From Rhodocyclaceae bacterium (GTDB taxonomy: Bacteria > Pseudomonadota > Gammaproteobacteria > Burkholderiales > Rhodocyclaceae): a DNA stretch of 64,000 nt. This document shows, one piece after another, positions 10,701 to 19,219 of the stretch. Both the position numbers and the translations under genes were made by a program. Position 1 is the first letter of the stretch; every line of letters begins with the position of its first letter. Under the pieces are notes generated by a model. It did not search any database, was not told the origin of the DNA, and saw only the letters and a program-made list of their open reading frames with translations. The stretch spans positions 24,937 through 88,936 of the forward strand of contig JACAEF010000040.1 of NCBI GenBank assembly GCA_013388985.1, given 5' to 3'.

Positions 10701-11548
10701 CGGATGCGGACATGAAGCGCGAAATGCCGGCGCTGGATCTCGTCATCGACAGTTTCCGCGTCGGCGAGAAGGCGCTCGGCGAACTCAAGCTCAAGGCGGA
10801 GAACCGGGCGGGCTCCTGGCGAGGAAAATTCGATTTGAGGAATGAGGCGGCCCGGCTGTCGGGCGAGGGGCGCTGGCAGCCGGGCCGCGCCGGTGCGGAG
10901 ACGGCGCTCGCCTTCAAGCTGGATGTCGACAATGCGGAGAAACTGCTCGAGCGCCTGAAGCTGCCCGATGCGGTGCGGCGCGGCGAAGGAGCGATCGAAG
11001 GCGAGGTGCGCTGGACGGGTAGTCCCCTGGCCTTCGATCTGCCGAGTCTCGCGGGAAGCGTCAAGGTGGATTTCGGCAAGGGCCAGTTCAAGAAGCTCGA
11101 ACCCGGCGTCGGCCGCCTGCTCGGCGTGCTCTCGCTGCAATCGCTGCCGCGCCGCATCACGCTCGATTTCCGCGACATCTTCAGCGAAGGCTTCGCGTTC
11201 GACAGCATCACGGGCGAAGCCGGGATCGGCAAAGGGGTGATGACGACCGACGAACTGCGCATCCAGGGGCCGGCCGCCAAGGTGCTGCTTTCCGGTCAGG
11301 TCGATCTCATCGCCGAAACCCAGAATCTGAAAGTGCGCGTGCAGCCGGCGATCGGCGAGTCGCTCGCGGTCGGTGCGATGCTCGCCCACCCGGTGGCGGG
11401 CGCCGTGGCCTGGGCCGCGCAGAAGGTGCTCAAGGACCCGCTCGACCAGATCTTCGCCTACGAATACGCGGTGACCGGCAGCTGGAGCGATCCGCAGGTC
11501 GCCAAACTTACCCGACAACCGTCTGAAACGAAATCCAACCTGCCATGA
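7742..11548 (+). CDS. yhdP: YhdP family AsmA-like envelope protein
   Basis: A 1268-residue protein with one N-terminal membrane anchor (about residues 10-35) and a very long periplasmic beta-rich body. Recognisable family elements are the N-terminal ELSADWPGLHPHLSVGKLRVHDR region and the C-terminal AsmA-like block with GVGRLLGVLSLQSLPRRITLDF and PVAGAVAWAAQKVLKDPLDQIF. YhdP/TamB/YdbH-type proteins are proposed bridges for phospholipid transport to the outer membrane. The frame starts with TTG at 7742; no ATG precedes the membrane segment. Its stop overlaps the next start (ATGA). Confidence 0.9.
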   Translation: MPALSFPVPGILRTLLRWSGRLLLLLYFAAATLILVGRHWLMPEIDRWRATIERQLSESIGLPVTLGELSADWPGLHPHLSVGKLRVHDRTGREALMLERVEAEVGWTSLLFFEPRLHRLEIIAPVLEIRRDAAGAIFVAGLPVRAEGDGGLMDWLLEQYRVVVRDARIVWRDEMRNAPPLEFSRLDFELRNLGHHHSFGLVTEPSGGFAARLDLRGNLSGRSLSEPAGWSGQLYLDATQLDLAAAKPWLTLPLEMSQGRGDARLWLDFAAAQPTAVTADLRLADLDLRLRPDLPALALTHIEGRVGARRTQDGYAGELKHFSLASAEGIALPATDASLRLKTDARGGEFIANRLELDPLAALRVFLPLPQPLRDRLDALAPRGAIANFSLAWQGATDAPRDWRIRGDFEDLALAPWKTLPGFSGVTGHLEGDDKTGRLSLTGSDVRLELPAVFPEPTLKLGRLEAEIGWRKKDGVSEFLIQRASFSNDDAKGEAAGSYRYTGQGPGEIDLTAKLQDAAGGAVWRYLPRVVSKDARDWLQAAIQGGRADGTTLRLKGPLSQFPFRGGKGGIFQVKGGVRGVGLDYAPGWPRIDGIDGELLFENERMLIRAQRASIMGVALQDVRAEIPDLEASEEQLIIAGRAQGETQRFLDFIEASPVGGRIDHFTAGMVARGTGTLDLKLSMPLRHVANTQVEGRYRFADNRLEVLEGLPPFTEAQGEVAFTAERLQAKNLRARFLDQPMTLDIATLAGGTVRITAAGSLAANGLRRHYGWPALDHLSGETPWRGVLTVKKPAAELRLESDLRGFASSLPEPLNKPALSSLPLVVQGRIDAQRAQWQATLGRIASLAMQRANESWRGRLAIGEKATGQTAALPAQGLALVMNLPRIDADLWRGLARDGAGDGTGEALPLASVDLASPELRFLHRAFHDVHFLAMRDEGRWRLGVDSREAQGSLIWETAGAGRISGRFARLHLPAGEGATEPEVDTDADMKREMPALDLVIDSFRVGEKALGELKLKAENRAGSWRGKFDLRNEAARLSGEGRWQPGRAGAETALAFKLDVDNAEKLLERLKLPDAVRRGEGAIEGEVRWTGSPLAFDLPSLAGSVKVDFGKGQFKKLEPGVGRLLGVLSLQSLPRRITLDFRDIFSEGFAFDSITGEAGIGKGVMTTDELRIQGPAAKVLLSGQVDLIAETQNLKVRVQPAIGESLAVGAMLAHPVAGAVAWAAQKVLKDPLDQIFAYEYAVTGSWSDPQVAKLTRQPSETKSNLP

Positions 11549-12354
11549 CCGAATGCTGCCGCATTGCCGCCGTGCAGATGATCTCGACGCCCGAGCTCGC
11601 CGCCAATCTCGCCACCGCCGGACGGCTGGTCGCCGAGGCGGCCGGGCGGGGCGCTCGGCTCGTGGCCCTGCCCGAATACTTCCCGATCATCGGCGGCTCT
11701 GATGCCGACCGCCTCGCGGTGCGCGAAGCCGAGGGTAGCGGGCCGATCCAGGAATTCCTCGCCGAGACGGCAGCGCGGCACGGCCTCTGGCTCGTCGGCG
11801 GCTCAATTCCGCTGATGGCGCAGAATCCGGCGAAATTGCGCAACAGCTGCCTGGTCTTCGATCCCATGGGCCGGCGCGTCGCGCGCTACGACAAGATCCA
11901 CCTGTTCGGCTTCCAGAAGGGCGCGGAGCGCTACGACGAGGCGGAGACCATCGAGGCCGGTCCGGCCGAGCCGGTCGCCTGCGATGCGCTGGGCCTGCGC
12001 ATCGGGCTGGGCATCTGCTACGACCTGCGCTTTCCCGAACTGTTCCGGGCGCTGGCGCCACTCGACCTGATCGTGCTGCCGGCGGCCTTCACCGACACGA
12101 CCGGCCGGGCGCACTGGGAACTGCTGCTGCGGGCGCGTGCCGTCGAGAACCAGTGCTATGTGCTCGCCGCGGCGCAGGGCGGGCGTCACCCCACCGGCCG
12201 TATCACCCATGGTCACAGCATGATCGTCGATCCCTGGGGCGGGGTCGTGGCACGGATGGAATACGGCGAAGGCGTGGTGCTCGCCGAGCTCGATCCGGCG
12301 CGCATCGCCGAAGTGCGGGCGAGCCTGCCGGCCCTGGCCCATAGAAGACTGTAA
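11545..12354 (+). CDS. carbon-nitrogen hydrolase (nitrilase superfamily, Nit2-like)
   Basis: A 269-residue nitrilase-fold amidase with the complete triad: E44 in [10 protein letters not shown]117 in [10 protein letters not shown] and C158 in [13 protein letters not shown]. The spacing and the [11 protein letters not shown] sequence match the Nit1/Nit2 branch, whose bacterial members hydrolyse deaminated glutathione or omega-amides. The gene starts inside the end of yhdP (ATGA) and is followed by tldD, the conserved yhdP-nitrilase-tldD order of betaproteobacteria. The exact substrate is inferred only from the family. Confidence 0.9.
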   Translation: MTECCRIAAVQMISTPELAANLATAGRLVAEAAGRGARLVALPEYFPIIGGSDADRLAVREAEGSGPIQEFLAETAARHGLWLVGGSIPLMAQNPAKLRNSCLVFDPMGRRVARYDKIHLFGFQKGAERYDEAETIEAGPAEPVACDALGLRIGLGICYDLRFPELFRALAPLDLIVLPAAFTDTTGRAHWELLLRARAVENQCYVLAAAQGGRHPTGRITHGHSMIVDPWGGVVARMEYGEGVVLAELDPARIAEVRASLPALAHRRL

Positions 12355-12373
12355 ACTCGCCCCCATATCCGGT

Positions 12374-12398
12374 AAAAATCGGCGCTGGCGAGACGGCA
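12374..12398 (+). repeat. dispersed 26-bp repeat, intergenic copy
   Basis: Contains the core TCGGCGCTGG at 12379-12388; about 22 of 26 bases match the consensus. It lies between the nitrilase stop and the tldD start, in the transcribed spacer. Confidence 0.85.
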
Positions 12399-12421
12399 GC
12401 GCATCACCGACACCGACCCCC

Positions 12422-13867
12422 ATGACGACAGAGACCCATTTCCACACTGCCGAGCAGCATCTGCTGACGCCTTACGATCTGAGTCCATCACGACTGGCCG
12501 TCGTGTTCGGCGAACTGTATGGCCACCGGATCGATTACGCCGATCTGTATTTCCAGTATGCGCGCTCCGAGGCCTGGAGCCTCGAGGAAGGCATCGTCAA
12601 GTCCGGCAGCTTCAACATCGAGCAGGGCGTCGGCGTGCGCGCGATCAGTAATGAAAAAACCGCCTTCGCCTATTCCGACGACATCAGCCTGCCGGCGCTC
12701 TGCGACGCGGCGCGAGCCGTGCGCGCGATCGCTGCGGCCGGCGGTGGCGGCAGCCTGCCGCGACTCAAGCGCCATCCGGTCGCGCCGCTGTATGCGCCTG
12801 CCGACCCGCTCGCCTCCTTGCCCGATGCGGAAAAGGTGCGCCTGCTCGAACGCCTCGAAAGCTTCGCGCGCGCGCTCGACCCGCGCGTCACGCAGGTGAT
12901 GGCGCACATTGCCGGCAGCTGGGAGACGATCCTCGTGGCGCGCTCCGATGGCCGTCTGGCGGCCGACGTGCGGCCGCTCTCGCGCGTCTCGATCACCGTC
13001 ATCCTCGAAGAAAACGGGCGGCGCGAGCAGGGATCAAGCGGCGGCGGCGGTCGTTTCGACTACGGCTACTTCACTGACGAGGTGTTGAAGGACTACGCGG
13101 AAAAGGCCATCCACCAGGCGCGCGTGAATCTCGGCGCCGCGGCGGCGCCGGCGGGCGAGATGACCGTGGTGCTCGGCCCCGGCTGGCCGGGCATCCTGCT
13201 CCATGAAGCGATCGGCCACGGCCTCGAAGGCGACTTCAACCGCAAGGGCAGTTCCGCATTTTCTGGGCGTATTGGCGAGCGCGTCGCGGCGCAGGGCGTG
13301 ACGGTCGTCGACGATGGCAGCCTCCCGAACCGGCGCGGCTCGCTGTCGGTGGATGACGAAGGGAATCCGACGCAGCGCACCGTGCTGATCGAAGACGGCA
13401 TCCTGGTCGGCTACCTGCAGGACACGCTCAATGCGCGCCTGATGGGTGCCGCGCCGACCGGCAACGGCCGGCGCGAATCCTTCGCCCATCTGCCGATCCC
13501 GCGCATGACCAACACGATGATGGAAGCCGGCGAGATGGATCCGCAGGAGATCATCGCCTCGGTGAAGAAGGGCCTGTATGCCGCCAACTTCGGCGGCGGC
13601 CAGGTCGACATCACCAGCGGCAAGTTCGTCTTCTCCGCCGCCGAGGCCTACCTGATCGAGAACGGCAGGATCACCCGGCCCGTCAAGGGCGCCACCCTGA
13701 TCGGCAACGGCCCGGACGTGCTCACGCGCGTGTCGATGATCGGCAACGACCTCGCGCTCGATCCGGGCGTGGGCACCTGCGGCAAGGAAGGCCAGAGCGT
13801 GCCGGTCGGCGTTGGCCAGCCGACGGTGAGGATCGACGGCATGACCGTCGGCGGCACGGGCGGATGA
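12422..13867 (+). CDS. tldD: metalloprotease TldD
   Basis: A 481-residue TldD subunit of the TldD-TldE zinc protease, which processes microcin-type peptides and assists CcdA turnover. The HEAIGH motif with downstream GLEGD lies at residues 261-271, and the N-terminal [26 protein letters not shown] and C-terminal [25 protein letters not shown] blocks are standard. The final ATG-initiated frame is full length. tldE (pmbA) is not in the window. It follows the nitrilase after 67 bp containing a dispersed-repeat copy. Confidence 0.97.
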   Translation: MTTETHFHTAEQHLLTPYDLSPSRLAVVFGELYGHRIDYADLYFQYARSEAWSLEEGIVKSGSFNIEQGVGVRAISNEKTAFAYSDDISLPALCDAARAVRAIAAAGGGGSLPRLKRHPVAPLYAPADPLASLPDAEKVRLLERLESFARALDPRVTQVMAHIAGSWETILVARSDGRLAADVRPLSRVSITVILEENGRREQGSSGGGGRFDYGYFTDEVLKDYAEKAIHQARVNLGAAAAPAGEMTVVLGPGWPGILLHEAIGHGLEGDFNRKGSSAFSGRIGERVAAQGVTVVDDGSLPNRRGSLSVDDEGNPTQRTVLIEDGILVGYLQDTLNARLMGAAPTGNGRRESFAHLPIPRMTNTMMEAGEMDPQEIIASVKKGLYAANFGGGQVDITSGKFVFSAAEAYLIENGRITRPVKGATLIGNGPDVLTRVSMIGNDLALDPGVGTCGKEGQSVPVGVGQPTVRIDGMTVGGTGG

Positions 13868-13910
13868 TGCGCTGCGGTAGAATGACCTGGTTCTGCATCA
13901 GGCCAGGATC

Positions 13911-14978
13911 ATGAAGCACATCGTCGACGACGTCCGCATCAAGGAGATCAAGGAGCTTTCCCCGCCGGGTCACATCCTGCGCGAGTATCCCGCCAGCGAG
14001 AAAGCTGCGAAAACGACGTTCGAGGCGCGCGCGGCGATCCATCGCATCCTGCACGGCGCCGACAGCCGGCTGCTGGTGGTGGTCGGCCCGTGCTCGATCC
14101 ACGATTTCGACTCGGCGCTCGAATATGCCAAGCGTCTGAAGGCGGAGCACGACCGGCTCAGCGACGATCTGCTGATCGTGATGCGGGTGTATTTCGAAAA
14201 GCCGCGCACCACGGTGGGCTGGAAGGGCCTGATCAACGATCCGCGCCTCGATGGCAGCTACAAGATCAACGAGGGCCTGCGTCTGGCGCGCCGCCTGCTC
14301 TGGGAGCTGACCGAGATGGGGCTGCCTTGCGCGACCGAGTTCCTCGACACGATCACGCCGCAATACACCGCCGACCTGATCAGCTGGGGGGCGATCGGCG
14401 CGCGCACCACCGAATCGCAGGTGCACCGCGAGCTCGCCTCGGGGCTTTCCTGCCCGGTCGGCTTCAAGAACGGCACCGACGGCAACATCAAGATCGCCGT
14501 CGACGCGATCCGCGCCGCGCAGGCGCCGCACCACTTCCTGTCGGTGACCAAGGCCGGCCATTCGGCGATCGTGTCGACCAACGGCAACGAGGATTGCCAC
14601 GTCATCCTGCGCGGCGGCAAGCAGCCGAACTATGATCACGCCAGCATCGATGCCGCCTGCACCGAGCTCGGCAAGGCCGGCCTGCCGGCGCGGGTGATGG
14701 TCGATTTCTCGCACGGCAACAGCCGCAAGGACTTCCGGCGGCAGCTGGAGGTGGCGGCCGATGTCGCCGCGCAGCTCGCCGCCGGCGAGGAGCGCATCTT
14801 CGGCGTGATGATCGAGTCGCACCTCAACGAAGGCCGCCAGGATCTGAAGCCCGGCAAGCCGCTCGCCTATGGGGTATCGATCACCGACGCCTGCCTGGGC
14901 TGGGACGACACCGTCGCCGTGCTCGACCAGCTGGCCGAGGCGGTGAGGCAGCGGCGTGCCGTCATCGCCGCGCGTTGA
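13911..14978 (+). CDS. aroG: 3-deoxy-7-phosphoheptulonate synthase, class I
   Basis: A 355-residue DAHP synthase condensing phosphoenolpyruvate and erythrose 4-phosphate at the entry of the shikimate pathway. Motifs: LVVVGPCSIHD near 58-68, RVYFEKPRTTVGWKGLINDP, ATEFLDTITPQY, GARTTESQVHRELASGLSCPVGFKNGTDG and VMVDFSHGNS. The sequence is of the AroF/G/H class; feedback specificity (Phe, Tyr or Trp) cannot be decided by eye. The ATG at 13911 follows an AGGATC. Monocistronic. Confidence 0.95.
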   Translation: MKHIVDDVRIKEIKELSPPGHILREYPASEKAAKTTFEARAAIHRILHGADSRLLVVVGPCSIHDFDSALEYAKRLKAEHDRLSDDLLIVMRVYFEKPRTTVGWKGLINDPRLDGSYKINEGLRLARRLLWELTEMGLPCATEFLDTITPQYTADLISWGAIGARTTESQVHRELASGLSCPVGFKNGTDGNIKIAVDAIRAAQAPHHFLSVTKAGHSAIVSTNGNEDCHVILRGGKQPNYDHASIDAACTELGKAGLPARVMVDFSHGNSRKDFRRQLEVAADVAAQLAAGEERIFGVMIESHLNEGRQDLKPGKPLAYGVSITDACLGWDDTVAVLDQLAEAVRQRRAVIAAR

Positions 14979-15023
14979 CGTTCATGGCGACGGCCTCACC
15001 TGCCGTTGTCTCACGCTAACCCC

Positions 15024-16544
15024 ATGCCCCTCGTATCCGTCCGCTTCTTCCTCGTTGCCGCCGGACTGACGCTCGTCTTCCGCCTCTGGCTGGCCGCCGT
15101 GTTGCCGATGACCGGCGACGAGGCGTATTTCTACTGGTGGGGGCGGCTGCCCGACTGGGGCTTCTACGACCATCCGCCGATGATCGGCTGGTGGCTCGCC
15201 GGACTGCTGACGGTGAGCGATGCCGCCTGGTGGCTGCGGCTGCCGCAGATCGTGCAGCCGCTGCTGCTCGCCCTCGCGGTGCGGTGGGCCTGGCCGCGGC
15301 TCTTTCCGCAGGCGCGCGCGCAGCGCGACGGTGTGGCGACGCTGGTGCTGCTCGCGCCGCCGTTCGTCTGGAACGTGCTGGTCACCACCGATACCGCACT
15401 GGTCTATTGCGCGGTGCTGTCGGGACTGGCCTGGCTGCTGGCCGTCCGCGACGATGATTGGCGCTGGTATCTCGCGGCCGGCCTGCTGCTCGCCGGCGCG
15501 GTGCTGTCCAAATATTTCGCCGCGCTGCTCGGTTTCGGTTATCTGGTCGATGTGCTGCGCCGGCGCAGGGTCGCGGCCTGGCGGGGCTTGCTCATCGTCT
15601 ATGCCTGCTGCGTTCCGGCGCTGGGGCTGATGGCATGGTGGAACAGCGAACACTGCTGGACGAACTATCTGTTCAATTTCGTCAATCGCCACGGTGCGGC
15701 GAATACCGGCTTCAACCTGAAGACACCGCTGCTGTATCTGGTGACGCTGCTCTATGTGCTGACGCCGCCGGCAGTCTGGACGCTGCTGCGGCGCGGCCCA
15801 GGGTGCCGTGCCACCAGCGCCGAGTTTGCGATCGAGCGCAGCCTGCTGCTGCTCGCGGCGGTGCCGCTCATGCTGTTCGCGCTGCTCTCGCTGTTCAAGA
15901 CCATCGGCCTGCACTGGGTGCTGTCCTTCGTGCCGTTCGCGCTGCTGTTGGCGGTGCGCCGCCTCGCGCCGCGCGGCCTGGAGAGGCTCGTGCGCTTCTG
16001 CGCCGGCTTCGCCGTGCTGCACGTCGCGCTGTTCGTCGTGCTCGCCAGCCTGCCGCTGGAGACCTGGCGCTCGCTGAGCCTCTATCCGGGCATCGTGTTG
16101 ACCTATGACGGCCGCGCGCTGGTCGAGCGTGCCGCGCCGGGCGATGCCCTGCTGGCCTCGGATGGCTATTCGAATGCCGCGATCCTCGGCTACCAGCTGC
16201 GCCGCCATGTGCCGGTGTTGGGCATGGGCTCGGGGCATGCGCGTCACGACGACATCCTCACCGACTGGCGCCAATTCGATGGCCGCGACATCACCGTGCT
16301 GCGCAAGACCGCGCCGAATCCCGGCGAATACGATGGCTGGTTCCGCAGCGTGACGATCGACGGCTTCGAGCATCGCGGCGCGCGATTCTGGGTGGTGCGC
16401 GGCCGGGGCTTCGATTACCCGCGCTATCGTGATACCGTGCTGGCGCAGATCCGCCGCCAGTATTACGGCGTGCCCGCCTGGTTGCCGCTTTCCGGCTGTT
16501 ATTTCTGCGCGCGTTATTTTCCTGATACACCATGCCGCCGTTGA
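15024..16544 (+). CDS. GT39/ArnT-type membrane glycosyltransferase
   Basis: A 506-residue multispanning protein beginning at ATG 15024 (a TTG at 15006 is possible). The N-terminal GDEAYFYWWGRLPDWGFYDHPPM contains the acidic DE and DHPPM patches of dolichyl-phosphate-mannose or undecaprenyl-phosphate sugar transferases; about ten hydrophobic helices follow, then a hydrophilic C-terminal domain. Such enzymes transfer a lipid-linked sugar in the periplasm to lipid A, protein or cell-wall glycan. The stop overlaps the next gene by 13 bp, pairing it with a polyprenyl-phosphate transferase. Residues 260-269 (GCRATSAEFA) come from a dispersed-repeat copy in a loop. Confidence 0.82.
   Translation: MPLVSVRFFLVAAGLTLVFRLWLAAVLPMTGDEAYFYWWGRLPDWGFYDHPPMIGWWLAGLLTVSDAAWWLRLPQIVQPLLLALAVRWAWPRLFPQARAQRDGVATLVLLAPPFVWNVLVTTDTALVYCAVLSGLAWLLAVRDDDWRWYLAAGLLLAGAVLSKYFAALLGFGYLVDVLRRRRVAAWRGLLIVYACCVPALGLMAWWNSEHCWTNYLFNFVNRHGAANTGFNLKTPLLYLVTLLYVLTPPAVWTLLRRGPGCRATSAEFAIERSLLLLAAVPLMLFALLSLFKTIGLHWVLSFVPFALLLAVRRLAPRGLERLVRFCAGFAVLHVALFVVLASLPLETWRSLSLYPGIVLTYDGRALVERAAPGDALLASDGYSNAAILGYQLRRHVPVLGMGSGHARHDDILTDWRQFDGRDITVLRKTAPNPGEYDGWFRSVTIDGFEHRGARFWVVRGRGFDYPRYRDTVLAQIRRQYYGVPAWLPLSGCYFCARYFPDTPCRR
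15803..15828 (-). repeat. dispersed 26-bp repeat, copy inside the GT39 gene
   Basis: About 22 of 26 bases match the consensus on the minus strand. Gene-sense translation is C-R-A-T-S-A-E-F, the antisense-frame peptide of the repeat also seen in the hyfG-like gene and the alcohol dehydrogenase. Confidence 0.75.
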
Positions 16545-17407
16545 TCCAGCTGCTCCGTCCGCACCAGTGGGTGAAGAACGGCTTCGTGCTGATCGGTCTC
16601 CTCTTCGGCCATGCCTGGGCAAACCCGCTGATGCGCGCGCAGGCGCTCACGGCCTTCGTCGCCTTCTGCCTGATCTCCTCGGCGGTGTATGTGATGAACG
16701 ACATCGTCGATCGCGAGGCCGACCGGCACCATCCGCAAAAGCGCAATCGACCGCTCGCCAGTGGCAGGGTCGGCATCGGCGCGGCCAGCGCGCTGGCGCT
16801 GCTCTGTCTCGTCGCCGGCCTCGGGCTGGCATTCGGGCTGTTCGGCCTGCCGGCATCCCAGGCGCCGTGGCTCTTCGTCGCCTATGTGCTGCTGAACGTC
16901 GCCTACAGCCTCGGGCTCAAGCATGTGGTGATCCTCGACGTCTTCATCATCGCCGCCGGTTTCATGTTGCGTCTCTTCGCCGGCACGCTGGGCATCGGCC
17001 TTGCACCCTCGCACTGGCTGGTGCTGTGCGGCCTGATGCTGACGCTGTTCCTCGGCTTCGCCAAGCGTCGCGCCGAGGTCGATGTGCCGAGCACCGACGC
17101 CGTGCCGCATCGGCGGGTGCTGGACCAATATTCGCCCGCGCTGCTCGACCAGTTCACCACGCTGACGGCGGGCGCGACGCTGATCACCTACAGCCTCTAC
17201 ACGGTCAGCGAGGAAACCATCGCCCTGCATGGCACGCCATGGCTGATCACCACCGTGCCCTGCGTCCTCTACGGCCTGCTGCGCTATCTGTACCGCCTGC
17301 AGCGCCGGGGCGGCGGCGATCCGGCGCGCGAGGTGCTCTCCGACCCGCATTTGCTGGGTGTCTCCGCGCTGTGGCTACTGTTGGTCATCTGGCTGTTCTC
17401 CGGCTAG
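16532..17407 (+). CDS. UbiA-family polyprenyl-phosphate transferase (decaprenyl-phosphate phosphoribosyltransferase-like)
   Basis: A 291-residue membrane protein with the UbiA aspartate motifs: NDIVDREADRHHPQKRNRP near 55-73 and YSLGLKHVVILDVFIIAAGF near 125-145. The opening LLRPHQWVKNGFVL and the HPQKRNRPLASG stretch match the branch annotated as decaprenyl-phosphate phosphoribosyltransferase (arabinan precursor route) rather than UbiA or CyoE. It overlaps the preceding GT39 gene, so the two may build and use a polyprenyl-linked pentose. The substrate is inferred from family resemblance. Confidence 0.8.
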   Translation: MPPLIQLLRPHQWVKNGFVLIGLLFGHAWANPLMRAQALTAFVAFCLISSAVYVMNDIVDREADRHHPQKRNRPLASGRVGIGAASALALLCLVAGLGLAFGLFGLPASQAPWLFVAYVLLNVAYSLGLKHVVILDVFIIAAGFMLRLFAGTLGIGLAPSHWLVLCGLMLTLFLGFAKRRAEVDVPSTDAVPHRRVLDQYSPALLDQFTTLTAGATLITYSLYTVSEETIALHGTPWLITTVPCVLYGLLRYLYRLQRRGGGDPAREVLSDPHLLGVSALWLLLVIWLFSG

Positions 17408-17437
17408 AATGTCGTCATTCACCGGACTGACGATGTC

Positions 17438-17977
17438 ATGGATGCCAAGACTGCCGCCGATCCCTTTGCTGCGCTGCACGCCCTAGGCAACGCGACTGCC
17501 CATGTCGATCGCATCATGGCGATCCTCGAACACATCCGCCTGTTCGAGGATTTCACGCGCGCCGAGATCGAATGGCTGGCGCGCTACATGCGTTGCTACC
17601 GCGCCGACATCGGCGTCGAGATCCTGCGCGAGGGCGAGCCGGGCGATTGCATGCTGCTCTTGATCGAGGGCAGCGTCGAGATTCTCAAGCGCGGCTATCA
17701 GGGGCTGCCGCAGCGGCTGGCCGTCGTCGGTCCCGGCAGGACGCTCGGCGAGATGTCGCTGATCGACGGCGAGCCGCGCTTCGCCAGCTGCATCACGCTG
17801 GCGCCGACTTTGTTCGCGGTGCTCGATCGCGACGGGCTGACGCGCCTGATCGCCGAGCAGCCGAAGACCGGCATCAAGCTCCTGATGGAGCTCGTGATGC
17901 TGCTCAACCAGCGGCTGCGCACCGTGAGCGGCGAGCTGTTGAAATGTCTGGACAATCAACGCTTACGCATTCGGTAA
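17438..17977 (+). CDS. cyclic-nucleotide-binding-domain protein
   Basis: A 179-residue protein made essentially of one cNMP-binding beta-roll (about residues 30-150): LFEDFTRAEIEWLARYM, GVEILREGEPGDCMLLLIEGSVEIL, then the phosphate-binding cassette region GRTLGEMSLIDGEPRFASCITL. There is no C-terminal helix-turn-helix, so it is not a CRP-type regulator; it may act as a stand-alone sensor or partner subunit. The last eight codons and stop (DNQRLRIR) are repeated in the same frame 87 bp downstream (HNQRLRIR plus stop), flanking hairpins; see the repeat at 17952-18065. Confidence 0.85.
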   Translation: MDAKTAADPFAALHALGNATAHVDRIMAILEHIRLFEDFTRAEIEWLARYMRCYRADIGVEILREGEPGDCMLLLIEGSVEILKRGYQGLPQRLAVVGPGRTLGEMSLIDGEPRFASCITLAPTLFAVLDRDGLTRLIAEQPKTGIKLLMELVMLLNQRLRTVSGELLKCLDNQRLRIR

Positions 17978-18065
17978 GCGTTGCTTGCGGCGCAGGCTGA
18001 CTTCGGCATGGCCGAAGTTAAGCGGAGCGGCCGGAGCCACAATCAGCGCCTGCGCATTCGCTGAT
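17952..18065. repeat. REP-like hairpin element flanked by a 22-bp direct repeat
   Basis: Direct repeats at 17952-17973 and 18039-18060 agree at 19 of 22 bases; the three differences are synonymous codon changes in the DNQRLRIR/HNQRLRIR reading. Between them lie two hairpins: ACGCTTAC / GTAAGCGT (17959-17981, 7-nt loop) and ACTTCGGC / GCCGAAGT (18000-18018, 3-nt loop). The 17993-18037 segment matches, inverted, the centre of the element at 63017-63226. The hairpins could stop transcription of the upstream gene, though no T-run follows. Confidence 0.7.
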
Positions 18066-18616
18066 CAGGCATTCAGTCCTTTTTGCCACAGCACGTCGCC
18101 GTGCCCCGCGTGGTGGTTGAGCCAGCGCGCGAGCACGAACAGCAGATCGGATAGGCGGTTCAGATACTGGCGCGCCGGCGCCGAGACGGTCTCCGTTTGC
18201 GCCAGCGTCACGACCGCGCGTTCGGCGCGGCGGCAGACGGTGCGCGCGTGATGGGTCAGTGCAGCGGCACGTGTGCCGCCGGGCAGGATGAATTCCTTGA
18301 GCGGCGCGAGCTCGCCATTGAAGCGGTCGATCTCGGTTTCGAGACGCTGCGGCTGGGTCGCTTTGAGAAACGCGCCACCGGGCACCGAGAGCTCGCCGCC
18401 GAGATCGAAGAGATCGTGCTGCACGCCGAGGAGCAGCTTGCGCACTTCGCCGGGCAGCTCTTCGCACAGCAGCAGGCCGATGACGGCATTCAGTTCATCG
18501 ACGTCGCCCAAGGCGGCGATGCGCGGCGCATCTTTCGGCACGCGCGTGCCGTCGCCCAATCCGGTTGTGCCGGCATCGCCGGTGCGGGTGTAGATTTTCG
18601 AGAGTCGGTAGCCCAT
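18065..18616 (-). CDS. cob(I)yrinic acid a,c-diamide / cobalamin adenosyltransferase, PduO type
   Basis: A 183-residue trimeric corrinoid adenosyltransferase of the PduO/MMAB class that makes adenosylcobalamin from cob(I)alamin and ATP. The N-terminal KIYTRTGDAGTTGLGDGTRVPKD is the ATP-binding signature, followed by GDVDELNAVIGLL and the helical HHARTVCRRAERAVV and YLNRLSDLLFVLARWLN blocks. The start ATG at 18614-18616 is well conserved. An exact copy of the 26-bp dispersed repeat lies 7 bp upstream of the start, in the leader. No cobalamin riboswitch is visible. Confidence 0.95.
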   Translation of the reverse strand: MGYRLSKIYTRTGDAGTTGLGDGTRVPKDAPRIAALGDVDELNAVIGLLLCEELPGEVRKLLLGVQHDLFDLGGELSVPGGAFLKATQPQRLETEIDRFNGELAPLKEFILPGGTRAAALTHHARTVCRRAERAVVTLAQTETVSAPARQYLNRLSDLLFVLARWLNHHAGHGDVLWQKGLNA

Positions 18617-18622
18617 GGTCGT

Positions 18623-18648
18623 GAAAGTCGGCGCTGGCGGGACGGCAC
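18623..18648 (+). repeat. dispersed 26-bp repeat, consensus copy
   Basis: This copy matches the by-eye consensus at all 26 positions, with the core at 18628-18637. It sits in the divergent intergenic region between the cobalamin adenosyltransferase and psiE. Confidence 0.9.
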
Positions 18649-18720
18649 AGTCTACACGCGCGCCGGCCCCTTTTGCGCTAAAGTGGGCGGCCGGTTGCCA
18701 GCGAGATAGACCGATCCGAC

Positions 18721-19170
18721 ATGGACACCCGTTCCCACACCTTCGATCGCCTGCGCCGCGGCTTCAGCCGCGGTCTCGATTTCGTCGAATATCTCGGCCT
18801 GATGGTGATCGGCATCGCCACCACGGTGGCGATGTATCACGAAGTGATGGTGATGGTCGCCGCCAGCCGGGTGCAGCTGGCCGATCTGCTGTTGATGTTC
18901 CTCTACCTCGAAGTGCTGGCCATGATCGGCCAGTATTTCAAGTCCGGCCAGTTGCCGGTGCGATTCCCGATGTACATCGCGATCGTGGCCCTGGCGCGCT
19001 ACCTGATCCTCGACATCAAGGAAATGACCGAATGGCGCATGCTGGCCGTCGCGCTCGCGATCTTCCTGCTGACGCTCGGCGTGCTGCTGATCCGCTACGG
19101 CCATGTGCGCTTCCCATATCGCGAAGACGCCGAAGCGGAGAGCGTGGAAAAGCCCTTCGTGAAGGAGTGA
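18721..19170 (+). CDS. psiE: PsiE family phosphate-starvation-inducible protein
   Basis: A 149-residue inner-membrane protein with four hydrophobic helices. The pattern EYLGLMVIGIATTVAMYHEV, DLLLMFLYLEVLAMIGQYF and the PVRFPMYIAIVALARYLILD block is characteristic of PsiE. The biochemical role is unknown; in enteric bacteria it is induced by phosphate starvation under PhoB. No clear Pho box was found upstream. It stands alone, convergent with the SulP-USP gene. Confidence 0.88.
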   Translation: MDTRSHTFDRLRRGFSRGLDFVEYLGLMVIGIATTVAMYHEVMVMVAASRVQLADLLLMFLYLEVLAMIGQYFKSGQLPVRFPMYIAIVALARYLILDIKEMTEWRMLAVALAIFLLTLGVLLIRYGHVRFPYREDAEAESVEKPFVKE

Positions 19171-19219
19171 GCGCTTCGGCCTGGATGGAGCGGCGCAGCC
19201 GTCGGCGTGGCTTAAGGGA

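Noticed and set aside
17438..17977. Cyclic-nucleotide-binding protein as a CRP/FNR transcription factor
   Set aside because: The frame ends soon after the beta-roll and contains no helix-turn-helix.
18617..18720. Cobalamin riboswitch upstream of the adenosyltransferase
   Set aside because: The leader is only about 100 bp, is mostly the dispersed repeat, and shows no B12-box-like sequence.
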